DNA of 42,581 nucleotides from an uncultured Collinsella sp. GTDB taxonomy: Bacteria > Actinomycetota > Coriobacteriia > Coriobacteriales > Coriobacteriaceae. Shown here one piece after another: positions 8,506 to 15,650 of this stretch; the first letter of the stretch is position 1; the number at the start of each line of letters is the position of its first letter. Below the pieces are notes generated by a model. The model had not been told where the DNA came from. It searched no databases and saw only the letters and a program-made list of their open reading frames with translations. Made by a program: the position numbers and the translations under genes. The stretch lies in contig CABQLK010000015.1 of assembly GCA_902465015.1 (NCBI GenBank), positions 1-42,581 on the forward strand, given 5' to 3'.

Positions 8506-8529
8506 AAAGGTCCTCCGTTCATTATCTAT

Positions 8530-8550
8530 ATTGTATTCTAGATTATCTAG
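8530..8550 (-). promoter_or_regulatory. Promoter and operator of the DUF1836 gene
   Basis: On the minus strand the -10-like TACAAT occupies 8535-8530. The palindrome CTAGAT-T-ATCTAG (8538-8550) lies directly upstream, inside the promoter spacer, where a bound protein would block RNA polymerase. A weak -35-like TATGCA lies about 17 bp upstream. Confidence 0.5.
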
Positions 8551-8576
8551 TTTTGCATATCACATAGCCGGCAAGT

Positions 8577-8620
8577 AAAAGTGGTTGGACAGCACATTGA
8601 TGCACCGTCCAACCACTTTG
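8577..8620 (-). terminator. Terminator after trxB
   Basis: A 13-14-bp perfect stem, AAAGTGGTTGGAC (8578-8590) with GTCCAACCACTTT (8607-8619), lies downstream of the trxB stop. On the minus strand it is followed by TTTTACTTG. Confidence 0.8.
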
Positions 8621-8659
8621 TTTAAAGATAACAACCTTACATAAGATATATTATCGTAC

Positions 8660-9598
8660 TTATCCACGGAGAAATGCGTATGCGCTGGTTGCCGCTATGG
8701 CTCCATCAGAAACGGCGGTCACAACTTGGCGTAAACGCTTGGAACGGATGTCGCCAGCGGCAAATAGACCTGGCGTACGGGTCGCCATGGATTCATCAGT
8801 CAGAATGCCGCCATCAGGCGCCAAATCAACTAGATGCTCAACAAGCTCGGTATGGGGTTGCGTTCCGGTAAAGACAAAAATGCCAAACGAGCCGGGCTCA
8901 AATGACTCGGTATGAGTCTCGCCGGATGCATTGTCCTTAAAGGTAATCGTCGTTGGCATGACTTCGCCCGATAGCTCCACAATACTAGTTTGGTACCTAA
9001 CTGTAATATTGTCCTTTGCGAGTACTTTCTGAACGACACCATCAGGCGCACGAAACTGATCGCTGCGCAGCACGATGGTCACGCTGTTGGCGATTTCTGA
9101 CAAGAACAGAGCTTCCTCGCAGGCAGCATTGCCGCCGCCAATGACAAATACCTGCTTGTCGCGGAAGAACATACCGTCACATGTTGCGCAATATGAAACG
9201 CCACGACCGCGATACGTATCCTCGCCAGCGAAACCTGCCGGACGCGGCGTGGCACCCATGCAAGCGATAACACTCGAGGCCAGCGTATCGCCCATATCGT
9301 GATGCACCGTAAACAGCGCTGCATCGGCATCGTAATCGATACCCGTAACCATGCTCCATGTAACCTGTGCTCCCAGGCCCTCTGCATGCTGCTGAAAACG
9401 CTCGCCGAGTTCGGCGCCACTCAAGAGCGGAATGCCCGGATAGTTCTCGACCTCATTGGTTGTGGCGATCTGCCCTCCCGACATGCCCTGTTCAATCACG
9501 GTCGTCGTTAGGTTGGAGCGCGCAGCGTAAATGGCGGCAGCATAGCCCGCGGGGCCGCCACCGATAATAGCAACATCGATCGGCTGATGGGTAGTCAT
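8660..9598 (-). CDS. trxB: Thioredoxin-disulfide reductase
   Basis: 312 residues, the standard bacterial size. The FAD-binding motif GGGPAG lies at 13-18. The redox-active CATC (C137, C140) is followed by D141, the NADPH-binding GGGNAA is at 154-159, and the C-terminal LFAAGDIR contacts FAD. The enzyme passes electrons from NADPH to thioredoxin in the cytosol; no trxA is in the window. The start at 9598 has AGGAGG eight bases upstream, and longer readings in the same frame lack such a site and conservation. It is divergent from the glycosyltransferase at 9716, so the 117 bp between them must hold both promoters. Confidence 0.93.
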   Translation of the reverse strand: MTTHQPIDVAIIGGGPAGYAAAIYAARSNLTTTVIEQGMSGGQIATTNEVENYPGIPLLSGAELGERFQQHAEGLGAQVTWSMVTGIDYDADAALFTVHHDMGDTLASSVIACMGATPRPAGFAGEDTYRGRGVSYCATCDGMFFRDKQVFVIGGGNAACEEALFLSEIANSVTIVLRSDQFRAPDGVVQKVLAKDNITVRYQTSIVELSGEVMPTTITFKDNASGETHTESFEPGSFGIFVFTGTQPHTELVEHLVDLAPDGGILTDESMATRTPGLFAAGDIRSKRLRQVVTAVSDGAIAATSAYAFLRG

Positions 9599-9715
9599 GA
9601 AGAGACCTCCTGTCGAAAGATTGGCGTTCTTTGCGCTCATACCCAAATTTACGTGAACATGACACTCATGCACTACAATGATAAATCGCGTAACAAATCT
9701 GAAGGGGGGTTATCG

Positions 9716-11017
9716 ATGGATCAAACGCAGACGAGCAATAGCGCTCCCCTGCCCATGCAAGCCACTCCCCAACCGGAGCAAATGACCGTTTCACCTGCAC
9801 AAAAACCCCTAGTAACCATTGTGCACGCATCGGTTGGATCGGGCCACAAAGCCGCCGCCAACGCGATTGCACAAGCATTGGACCTTATCCGCGGCACCAA
9901 GGGAATCCCTGAGGATATTGAAATTGAAGTGCTCGATATCCTTGATTTTGGACGTATTAAATTCGACGGCAATAAGACCGCGGCTTCTTTTACGGGAGCC
10001 ACACGCCCCATTTACGACCTGACCTGGCGATATACGCTTACGGGACATCTTCTCTGGGGCGGCGGCACGGCATGGTCGCGAATTATGTTCCCCGCCTTCA
10101 ACGAATATATTCGTCGCCGCAGGCCTATAGCCGTGGTCGCAACGCACATCACAGCAGCCAATGTTGCCGTGGGCGCCCGCGTAATTACGGGTATCGATTA
10201 TCCGGTCATCTGCGTACCAACAGACTATGAAGTCGAAGGCTTTTGGCCCCACAAGGACACCGACCTGTTCTGCGTGGCCAACGAATTTATGGCCGAAACA
10301 CTACGCCCACGTAAGGTTCCCGAGTCAAAGATCCGCATTACGGGCATCCCCATCCGAGCCGGTTTCGATACCGATTACAAACGCGAAGATGAGTTGAGCA
10401 AGTTCAATCTCCCCATAGACAAAACCGTCGTATTGGTGATGGCCGGCGCCAGTTTGCCCCAACCATACGTGCGTTTCCGTGCCGCGATGGACCACACGCT
10501 CCCCTTCTTACGCAGCTTTGAAGACATGCACTTTGTCTTTTTACCGGGCAAGGATAAGGAATACGCCGCCCGACTCAAGACGCTCTTCGACGCCATGAAG
10601 CTCGACAACGTCACGGTTCTGGACTACGTGGACGACATGGCGGCCCTCATGCACGGCTGCGACCTGGCAATCCTCAAATCGGGCGGACTCACCGTCACCG
10701 AGTGCCTGTGCGCGCATCTACCGATGATCCTGCTGGGCAAATCATACGGCCAGGAAAAGGCCAACACCACGATGCTCACCGGCATGGGCGCCAGCATGCA
10801 TGTCACCACAGCACGAGAACTCATCGTAACCCTACGTCACTTGCACGACCATCCCGAATCACTCAAAGCCCTACTCATCAACGGCGAAGTGCTACGCCGC
10901 CCCCACGCAGCCGAAGACATAGCCATCGCAAGCATGGAGCTCGTAGGCAAGCCCCAAAAGCGCAAACGAGCCTTCTGCCGCTTCTACTGGGGCGGAAAAC
11001 CTGCTCATATCAGGTAG
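9716..11017 (+). CDS. MGDG-synthase/UgtP-like glycolipid glycosyltransferase
   Basis: 433 residues. The N-terminal acceptor domain contains VHASVGSGHKAAA (36-48), the Gly-rich loop of the MGDG-synthase/processive diacylglycerol glucosyltransferase group (GT28). The C-terminal nucleotide-sugar domain has LKSGGLTVTEC, the donor-binding motif. The protein probably works at the inner membrane face, moving hexose from a UDP-sugar onto diacylglycerol to make membrane glycolipid or a lipoteichoic-acid-type anchor; donor and product are inferred. A basic, aromatic C-terminal tail could aid membrane binding. AAGGGGGG lies six bases before the ATG at 9716. The first hairpin repeat begins ten bases after the stop. 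Confidence 0.85.
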   Translation: MDQTQTSNSAPLPMQATPQPEQMTVSPAQKPLVTIVHASVGSGHKAAANAIAQALDLIRGTKGIPEDIEIEVLDILDFGRIKFDGNKTAASFTGATRPIYDLTWRYTLTGHLLWGGGTAWSRIMFPAFNEYIRRRRPIAVVATHITAANVAVGARVITGIDYPVICVPTDYEVEGFWPHKDTDLFCVANEFMAETLRPRKVPESKIRITGIPIRAGFDTDYKREDELSKFNLPIDKTVVLVMAGASLPQPYVRFRAAMDHTLPFLRSFEDMHFVFLPGKDKEYAARLKTLFDAMKLDNVTVLDYVDDMAALMHGCDLAILKSGGLTVTECLCAHLPMILLGKSYGQEKANTTMLTGMGASMHVTTARELIVTLRHLHDHPESLKALLINGEVLRRPHAAEDIAIASMELVGKPQKRKRAFCRFYWGGKPAHIR

Positions 11018-11027
11018 ACGAAAGTCC

Positions 11028-11131
11028 GCTGTTCAGCGGGAGCCGCCCATATATCATTCCATGCTCAAACATTCTCGCTGCGCTGCGAAACTGCGCGTGG
11101 AACGATATATGGGCGGCTCCCGCTGAACAGC
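11028..11131. repeat. Hairpin repeat copy 1 (conserved core in perfect variable arms)
   Basis: The 28-nt arm at 11028-11055 is perfectly complementary to 11104-11131. Pairing continues inward with few mismatches. The centre, read on the minus strand, contains GCGCAGTTTCGCAG and GCGAGAATGTTTGAGCA, shared with copies 2 and 3. It starts ten bases after the glycosyltransferase stop. Together with copies 2 and 3 and the hairpin at 11209-11257 it fills the 454-bp gene-free stretch 11018-11471. Confidence 0.85.
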
Positions 11132-11208
11132 TACGTTTACTTACTAGCAGCTACTTCGGTATCCCCTCCATTAGAACCTGCAAAGGTAAAACAGGAAAAT
11201 ATAAATAG

Positions 11209-11257
11209 AGTTAGCCGATGCGACAAAGGAGGCATCCCTTTATCGCATCGGCTAACT
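11209..11257 (-). terminator. Stem-loop, probable terminator on the minus strand
   Basis: A perfect 15-bp stem, AGTTAGCCGATGCGA (11209-11223) with TCGCATCGGCTAACT (11243-11257), can be extended inward by AAAGG/CCTTT. On the minus strand it is followed by a T-rich CTATTTATATTTT, as expected for transcripts from the dut operon. The plus-strand tail is weaker. Confidence 0.6.
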
Positions 11258-11288
11258 AGAAAGATTGTTTTATGTCAAGCATGTAGCC

Positions 11289-11386
11289 CTTTCGCCTGAG
11301 CCCCATACATATCGTCCCGCGCGCAGTTTCGCAGTGAAGCGAGAATGTTTGAGCACGGGATGATATGTATGGGGCTCAGGCGAAAG
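11289..11386. repeat. Hairpin repeat copy 2 (same core, different arms)
   Basis: The 25-nt arm at 11289-11313 is perfectly complementary to 11362-11386. Its core, GCGCAGTTTCGCAG then GCGAGAATGTTTGAGCA, is the same as in copy 1 but in the opposite orientation. The outer arms share little with copy 1 yet are perfectly self-complementary. Confidence 0.85.
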
Positions 11387-11404
11387 CGGAATCCGTGCGC
11401 CCCT

Positions 11405-11441
11405 GCGAAGCGAGAATGTTTGAGCATGGAATGATATGTGT
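11405..11441 (+). repeat. Hairpin repeat copy 3 (half copy, one arm missing)
   Basis: CTGCGAAGCGAGAATGTTTG and the following GAGCATGGAATGATATGT match the right half of the core in copies 1 and 2. No complementary left arm is present, so this is a solo half. It lies just downstream of dut. Confidence 0.75.
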
Positions 11442-11471
11442 GAGAGGCGGGCGGGAGGGATACGAGCGTCC

Positions 11472-11915
11472 CTAGGCGACGCCGCTGGAGCCGAAGCCTC
11501 CTTTGCCTCGGTCGGTTTCGTCTAGTTCTTCTACTTCTACGAGGTTGACCGTGGGGACTTCTTGGATGACGAGTTGGGCTATGCGGTCGCCTTTGTTGAT
11601 TTGAATGTTATTGGAGGGATCCAGGTTGATGAGGATAACCTTGAGTTCTCCTCGGTAGTGGGCGTCGATGAGGCCCGGCGTGTTGACTATAGACAAGCCC
11701 TGCTTGATGGCCAAGCCGCTGCGGGGCTGAACGAAGCCGGCGTAGCCATCGGGCAGGGCGATAGCCAGCCCGGTAGAGACCAGACGGCGTTCGAAGGGCT
11801 TCAGGACGCAGTCCTCGTTGGAGCGCAGATCCAAGCCGGCATCGGTGGGATGGGCGTATTTGGGAAGCTCGACGGTGGGATCGAGACGCTTTATGTTGAG
11901 GGTAATGTTGGACAT
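11472..11915 (-). CDS. dut: Deoxyuridine 5'-triphosphate nucleotidohydrolase
   Basis: 147 residues, the normal length of a trimeric dUTPase. All five family motifs are visible: AHPTDAGLDLR (21-31), PRSGLA (64-69), GLIDAHYRGEL with its catalytic Asp (81-91), GDRIAQLV (109-116) and RGKGGFGSSG (136-145). The enzyme hydrolyses dUTP to dUMP and keeps uracil out of DNA. The ATG at 11915 is four bases after the nrdR stop, and its AAGGTG site lies inside the end of nrdR, so the two are translationally coupled. The operon order is LysM gene, nrdR, dut. Confidence 0.95.
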   Translation of the reverse strand: MSNITLNIKRLDPTVELPKYAHPTDAGLDLRSNEDCVLKPFERRLVSTGLAIALPDGYAGFVQPRSGLAIKQGLSIVNTPGLIDAHYRGELKVILINLDPSNNIQINKGDRIAQLVIQEVPTVNLVEVEELDETDRGKGGFGSSGVA

Positions 11916-11919
11916 GGAA

Positions 11920-12363
11920 TCACCTTAGCTTGTCGAGCTCTTGCAGAAACTCATCGACGTCTTTGAAATCGCGGTAGACCGAGGCAAAGCGGATGTACGC
12001 CACCTTGTCGATCTTGGCCAAGCGTTTGAGCACCATGTCACCCAACTCATGCGACGTGACGGCCGTCAGCGTGCGAGAGCGCAGCTCGACCTCGATGTCG
12101 TCGATAATCTCATTGAGCTTCTTAGTGTCGATATCACGCTTGATGGTGGCGCGCATCAAGCCGACGAGCAGCTTATTGCGATCGAACCGCTGCTTAGTTC
12201 CGTCCGACTTAATGACCTCAATTGGGTCTTCGCATCGCTCGAACGTTGTAAAGCGGTAGTTACACGAGCAACATTCGCGACGGCGCTTAATAGTGTTATT
12301 TGACTCCTGCATACGGGAATCAACGACGCGGGTATGTGCCTTGCCGCATTTAGGACAGCGCAT
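11920..12363 (-). CDS. nrdR: Transcriptional repressor NrdR
   Basis: 147 residues. The N-terminal zinc ribbon has C3, C6, C31 and C34 (MRCPKC and ECCSC, with one extra Cys). An ATP-cone domain starts at about 46 (PIEVIKSDGTKQRFDRNKL). NrdR senses ATP/dATP and represses ribonucleotide reductase genes. Upstream is the LysM gene and beyond it lexA, the same order as nrdR-Rv2719c-lexA in Mycobacterium. AGGAGG lies four bases before the ATG. The start codon lies inside one arm of an inverted repeat (12358-12401), so initiation may be structure-controlled. Confidence 0.95.
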   Translation of the reverse strand: MRCPKCGKAHTRVVDSRMQESNNTIKRRRECCSCNYRFTTFERCEDPIEVIKSDGTKQRFDRNKLLVGLMRATIKRDIDTKKLNEIIDDIEVELRSRTLTAVTSHELGDMVLKRLAKIDKVAYIRFASVYRDFKDVDEFLQELDKLR

Positions 12364-12401
12364 GGTACCTCCTCTTAAACGATAACAAGGGTACCATGCG
12401 C
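12358..12401 (-). promoter_or_regulatory. Inverted repeat covering the nrdR start codon
   Basis: GCGCATGGTACC (12358-12369) and GGTACCATGCGC (12390-12401) are perfect 12-bp complements separated by 20 nt. On the minus-strand mRNA the downstream arm contains the nrdR ATG and the last bases of its AGGAGG site, so a folded hairpin would bury the start. Confidence 0.6.
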
Positions 12402-12414
12402 AGCGCGATAATGA

Positions 12415-12864
12415 TTACGAACGAGCAGGAACCTTAAGATGCGCACCGGCGGCGAGCGAACCATGCTCCAGATGATTGACGTTACGGATCATGTCGGAAG
12501 TCTCTTGCGTGGAAAGGCCTTCGATTGGATATTCCTCGGCAAGCGACCAAAGAGAATCACCAGGCTGAACGCGAATGGTCTCGTAGGTAACGTTGGAAAC
12601 GGACTCGGCATACGCGGCGTGACGAGCGCTAAAGACCGACGTAGCGAGGACAAAAAAGAGCGTGAGCGAAACGGCGACGGCAACAATCGTCGAGACCTTC
12701 AGGGCAGCGGGAGTCGGCGCGGCAACAGCATACTGAGTGCGAGCAGACTTTACGGGCAAAGGCTGATAACCGGAACGTCCACCCTTGACAACAGTAAAAG
12801 CGGGCGCGGCAGGCGTCTCGAGCTTAAGGGCGAGGTTTCCCTGGACCATATTCGTTGCGTTCAT
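12415..12864 (-). CDS. LysM-domain membrane protein, probable SOS-induced division inhibitor (YneA/Rv2719c-like)
   Basis: 149 residues. A polar N-terminal tail (1-55) is followed by one membrane helix (about 56-79) and an extracytoplasmic LysM domain (about 94-146, IRVQPGDSLWSLAEEYP). This build, its position divergent from lexA, and SOS boxes in the shared promoter match YneA of Bacillus, DivS of Corynebacterium and Rv2719c of Mycobacterium. These are made after DNA damage and delay division. The function here is inferred from position and layout. AGGAG gives six-base spacing to the ATG at 12864; an ATG at 12867 would be only three bases from it. It is the first gene of an operon with nrdR and dut. 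Confidence 0.8.
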   Translation of the reverse strand: MNATNMVQGNLALKLETPAAPAFTVVKGGRSGYQPLPVKSARTQYAVAAPTPAALKVSTIVAVAVSLTLFFVLATSVFSARHAAYAESVSNVTYETIRVQPGDSLWSLAEEYPIEGLSTQETSDMIRNVNHLEHGSLAAGAHLKVPARS

Positions 12865-12934
12865 CATGTTCTCCTCTCGCGTGTTTTGCTGAGAACAGTT
12901 TTATCAAGCCGCGCGGACAAAAATGTCTAGCGCG

Positions 12935-12948
12935 AGAACGAATGTTCG
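12935..12948. promoter_or_regulatory. SOS (LexA) box 1
   Basis: AGAACGAATGTTCG fits the Gram-positive GAAC-N4-GTTC operator. It lies downstream of the -10 region of the LysM gene, where bound LexA would block elongation or initiation. Confidence 0.75.
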
Positions 12949-12950
12949 GT

Positions 12951-12982
12951 TATTATTATCTTCGAACAGTTGTTCCTGTCAA
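12951..12982 (-). promoter_or_regulatory. Promoter of the LysM-nrdR-dut operon
   Basis: On the minus strand a consensus TTGACA (12982-12977) is followed after about 17-18 bp by an AT-rich -10 (ATAATAATA, 12959-12951). SOS box 2 lies inside the spacer. Confidence 0.7.
12963..12976. promoter_or_regulatory. SOS (LexA) box 2
   Basis: CGAACAGTTGTTCC matches GAAC-N4-GTTC and sits between the -35 and -10 of the LysM promoter. Confidence 0.8.
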
Positions 12983-12990
12983 GCAAAATT

Positions 12991-13004
12991 CGAACATTTG
13001 TTTG
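12991..13004. promoter_or_regulatory. SOS (LexA) box 3
   Basis: CGAACATTTGTTTG deviates from the consensus by one base in the right half (GTTT). It is the box nearest lexA, which suggests LexA autoregulation. Confidence 0.75.
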
Positions 13005-13027
13005 ACATGGGTAGAGAGGATGCCCTG

Positions 13028-13672
13028 ATGGCTCGCAAAATTACCAAGCGTCAGCAGCAAATTTACGACTTCATCAAGGAATATCAGCAGGAGAAGGGTT
13101 ATCCGCCCAGCGTGCGCGAGATGGCATCTGCCGTGGGCCTATCCTCTCCCAGCACCGTGCACGCCCATCTCTCTGCCCTGGAGGCGCGCGGGCTACTCAA
13201 GCGCGATGCCACCAAACCGCGTGCTCTGGAACTCTTTAACGAGGACGGTTCCTCTGTCTCAATTTCTAAATCTGACGAGCCCACCGCACCTCGCGGAACG
13301 GTCTCGCTACCGCTCGTTGGTCGCGTCGCGGCTGGGATTCCCATTCTGGCCGAACAGAATATCGAAGACACTTTTACTATCCCGACCGAAATCGCCACCG
13401 ATCAGGGTTCCTTTATCCTTGAGGTGCATGGGAGCTCAATGATCAATGTCGGCATCTTCAATGGCGATTACATCATCGTCCGTGAACAAAAGAGTGCCAT
13501 GAACGGCGAAATTGTCGTGGCCATGATTGATGGTTCAGCGACCGTCAAGACGTTCTACAAGGAGCAGGGACGCGTACGCCTGCAGCCCGAGAATGACACC
13601 ATGGAGCCTATCTATGCAACGAATCCCGTTATCTTGGGCAAAGTCGTCGGCTTGATGCGCCGGTTCTCGTAA
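13028..13672 (+). CDS. lexA: SOS repressor LexA
   Basis: 214 residues. The N-terminal winged helix (about 1-65) has SVREMASAVGLSSPSTVHAHL. The C-terminal S24 protease domain has the autocleavage site Ala102-Gly103 (VAAGIP), nucleophile Ser137 (GSSM) and Lys174 (ATVK). RecA filaments trigger self-cleavage and release SOS genes, including the divergent LysM gene and recA (box at 23189-23202). GAGAGGA lies seven bases before the ATG at 13028; an in-frame ATG at 13007 is directly next to SOS box 3. The next gene starts on the last base of the lexA stop codon. Confidence 0.96.
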   Translation: MARKITKRQQQIYDFIKEYQQEKGYPPSVREMASAVGLSSPSTVHAHLSALEARGLLKRDATKPRALELFNEDGSSVSISKSDEPTAPRGTVSLPLVGRVAAGIPILAEQNIEDTFTIPTEIATDQGSFILEVHGSSMINVGIFNGDYIIVREQKSAMNGEIVVAMIDGSATVKTFYKEQGRVRLQPENDTMEPIYATNPVILGKVVGLMRRFS

Positions 13673-14376
13673 TGCAAAAACGCATCACCATCTTTGATAC
13701 CGTCCGCGGGTTTACGATGATTTCAATGGCAGGTTTTCACGCTTGCTACGATCTTGCCTACCTGTACGGTTGGGATATGCCCTGGTTTACACAGACCGTC
13801 TTTCAAGACATCTGGCGTGCCAGCATCAGCTGGGTATTCCTGTTTATCGCGGGTTGGATGTGCACCCTTTCGCGCAACAATATCAAACGTGCCGCCAAAT
13901 ACGCCTTAGCAGCACTCGTCGTCTGGTTGGCAACAACACTTGTCTCAGTCGACGATTCGGTTAATTTTGGCATCATCTACTGCATGGCCGCATGTACCGG
14001 CATCGTGGCGTTGACCGATCCCGTCCTTAAGAAGATATCGGCGAGATGGGGCATGTCCCTATGCCTTGTGTTGTTTGCCCTCACCTGGAGCATCCCCAAA
14101 ACGATCTACCCTGTCCCCTACCTGGCGTGGCTGGGATTTCCAAGCCCTGGGTTTGTCTCAGGTGATTACTACCCCATCATCCCGTTTATCTTTATGTATC
14201 TTGCAGGATACTTCGCCGCACATATAGCGCAGGGAATCGATAAGACCGCCCCAATCTGGGCCTACGCCAACCCCCTGCCGGCGCTCGCCAGCCTTGGACG
14301 TCATGCACTCCCCTTTTATCTGCTGCATCAGCCCATCATTCTGGGCATTTTGGAGCTCGTCTACTCGGTGCGATAA
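13672..14376 (+). CDS. DUF1624 (heparan-alpha-glucosaminide acetyltransferase-like) membrane protein
   Basis: 234 residues with about six to seven membrane segments. The N-terminal TIFDTVRGFTMISMAGFHACYD (residues 6-27) resembles the RGxxxxxMxxFHxxYD start of DUF1624 proteins, a branch of the acyltransferase-3-like family. It may acylate a sugar or envelope molecule using an acyl donor from the cytosol; no substrate is evident. The ATG overlaps the lexA stop codon (TAATG), so it is translationally coupled to lexA and probably LexA-controlled. That is an odd partner for a repressor gene. The 3' end overlaps convergent hflX by 16 bp with no terminator between them. Confidence 0.75.
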   Translation: MQKRITIFDTVRGFTMISMAGFHACYDLAYLYGWDMPWFTQTVFQDIWRASISWVFLFIAGWMCTLSRNNIKRAAKYALAALVVWLATTLVSVDDSVNFGIIYCMAACTGIVALTDPVLKKISARWGMSLCLVLFALTWSIPKTIYPVPYLAWLGFPSPGFVSGDYYPIIPFIFMYLAGYFAAHIAQGIDKTAPIWAYANPLPALASLGRHALPFYLLHQPIILGILELVYSVR

Positions 14377-15650
14377 CGCTTGAGCCGCGGCGCGATACGG
14401 GCCGGAAGCTTCGCCACAATACGAACGCCGTCTTCAAGATATTCCTCGTGCAAAAGGGTTCCCTGCTCATGCACCAGCGTGATGAGGGCGCCCTCGCGAT
14501 ACGGGATATCAGCAGAGAGCAACACATCGGTAGCAGCCGCCTCACGAGCAATACGGTCGACGAGATCGTCGAGTCCCTCGCCCGTCTGGGCCGAGAACAG
14601 CACGGCCTCGGGATAGCGACGACGGAAGCTCAGTCGATCAACGCTATCGAGAAGATCGATTTTATTGAACACCGTAAGCGTCAAACGCTCGCCGGCACCG
14701 ATCTCGTCAAGAACGCGATCGACTGCCTCGAGCTGGCGCTCGTAGTCCTCGTCAGAGGCATCCACAACTTTAAGGATCAGATCGGCACCAAGAACCTCAG
14801 ACAGCGTGGACTTAAAGGCATCAACGAGACCATGCGGTAGCTTTTGAATAAAGCCAACGGTATCGGTAATCGTCATGCCGCGACCGCCGGGCAGGCGATA
14901 CGAACGCGTCGTCGGGTCGAGCGTAGCAAACAGCTTGTCCTGCGAAAGTACCGTAGAGCCGGTCAGGCGATTGAGCAACGTCGATTTACCGGCATTGGTA
15001 TAACCGGCTAACGCGACGCGAAACGCCGGTGACTCAATGCGGCTCTTGGACTGGATATCGCGACGCTGTTCAACCTGCTTGAGCTCACGACGAAGCGCGG
15101 CAATCTTATTGCGAATCAAGCGACGGTCAACCTCGAGCTGGCTTTCACCCTGGCCAAAGCGCGAACCGATGCCGCCGCGCGTCTGCTCCTTGGCAAGATG
15201 GCTCCACATGCCACGCAGACGAGGCAACAGATATTGAAGCTGCGCCAGCTGTACCTGTAGGCGTCCCTCACGCGTCTGAGCATGCAGGCCAAAGATATCC
15301 AAGATCAGTGCTGTACGATCGATAATCTTTACCGGCTCGCCCACGGCTTTCTCCAAATAGGATTGCTGCGAGGGCGTCAGGTCGTCGTCAAAAATAACGA
15401 CATCGGCATCCATGCGATGCACCAGGCCGCACAGCTCTTCAACCTTACCGGAACCGATAAACGATTTTGGATACGGCTTAACCAGATGCTGTGACAAACG
15501 CGCCACGCACTGGGCGCCAGCCGTATGGGCCAGGCGCTCAAGCTCGTCAAGCGAACGATCGAGCGGCCACGCATTGTCGCGCCACTCAACACCAACTAAT
15601 ATGGCACGCTCGGGCTCGGGTGCCGTGGGAACAAGGGGGAAGCGGGCCAT
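14361..15650 (-). CDS. hflX: Ribosome-associated GTPase HflX
   Basis: 429 residues. An N-terminal HflX domain (about 10-200) with SFIGSGKVEEL and the linker GGIGSRFGQGESQLEVDRR is followed by a GTPase domain. There G1 is GYTNAGKST (216-224), G3 is DTVGFI and G4 is NKID. HflX splits stalled or heat-stressed ribosomes. It is the last gene of the minus-strand block. Its ATG overlaps the TAA of miaA by one base, an order (miaA-hflX) common in bacteria. The end overlaps the convergent DUF1624 gene by 16 bp. Confidence 0.95.
   Translation of the reverse strand: MARFPLVPTAPEPERAILVGVEWRDNAWPLDRSLDELERLAHTAGAQCVARLSQHLVKPYPKSFIGSGKVEELCGLVHRMDADVVIFDDDLTPSQQSYLEKAVGEPVKIIDRTALILDIFGLHAQTREGRLQVQLAQLQYLLPRLRGMWSHLAKEQTRGGIGSRFGQGESQLEVDRRLIRNKIAALRRELKQVEQRRDIQSKSRIESPAFRVALAGYTNAGKSTLLNRLTGSTVLSQDKLFATLDPTTRSYRLPGGRGMTITDTVGFIQKLPHGLVDAFKSTLSEVLGADLILKVVDASDEDYERQLEAVDRVLDEIGAGERLTLTVFNKIDLLDSVDRLSFRRRYPEAVLFSAQTGEGLDDLVDRIAREAAATDVLLSADIPYREGALITLVHEQGTLLHEEYLEDGVRIVAKLPARIAPRLKRYRTE

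Noticed and set aside
11018..11471. CRISPR array
   Set aside because: The repeats are inverted hairpins in both orientations with variable arms, not regularly spaced direct repeats, and no cas gene is near.
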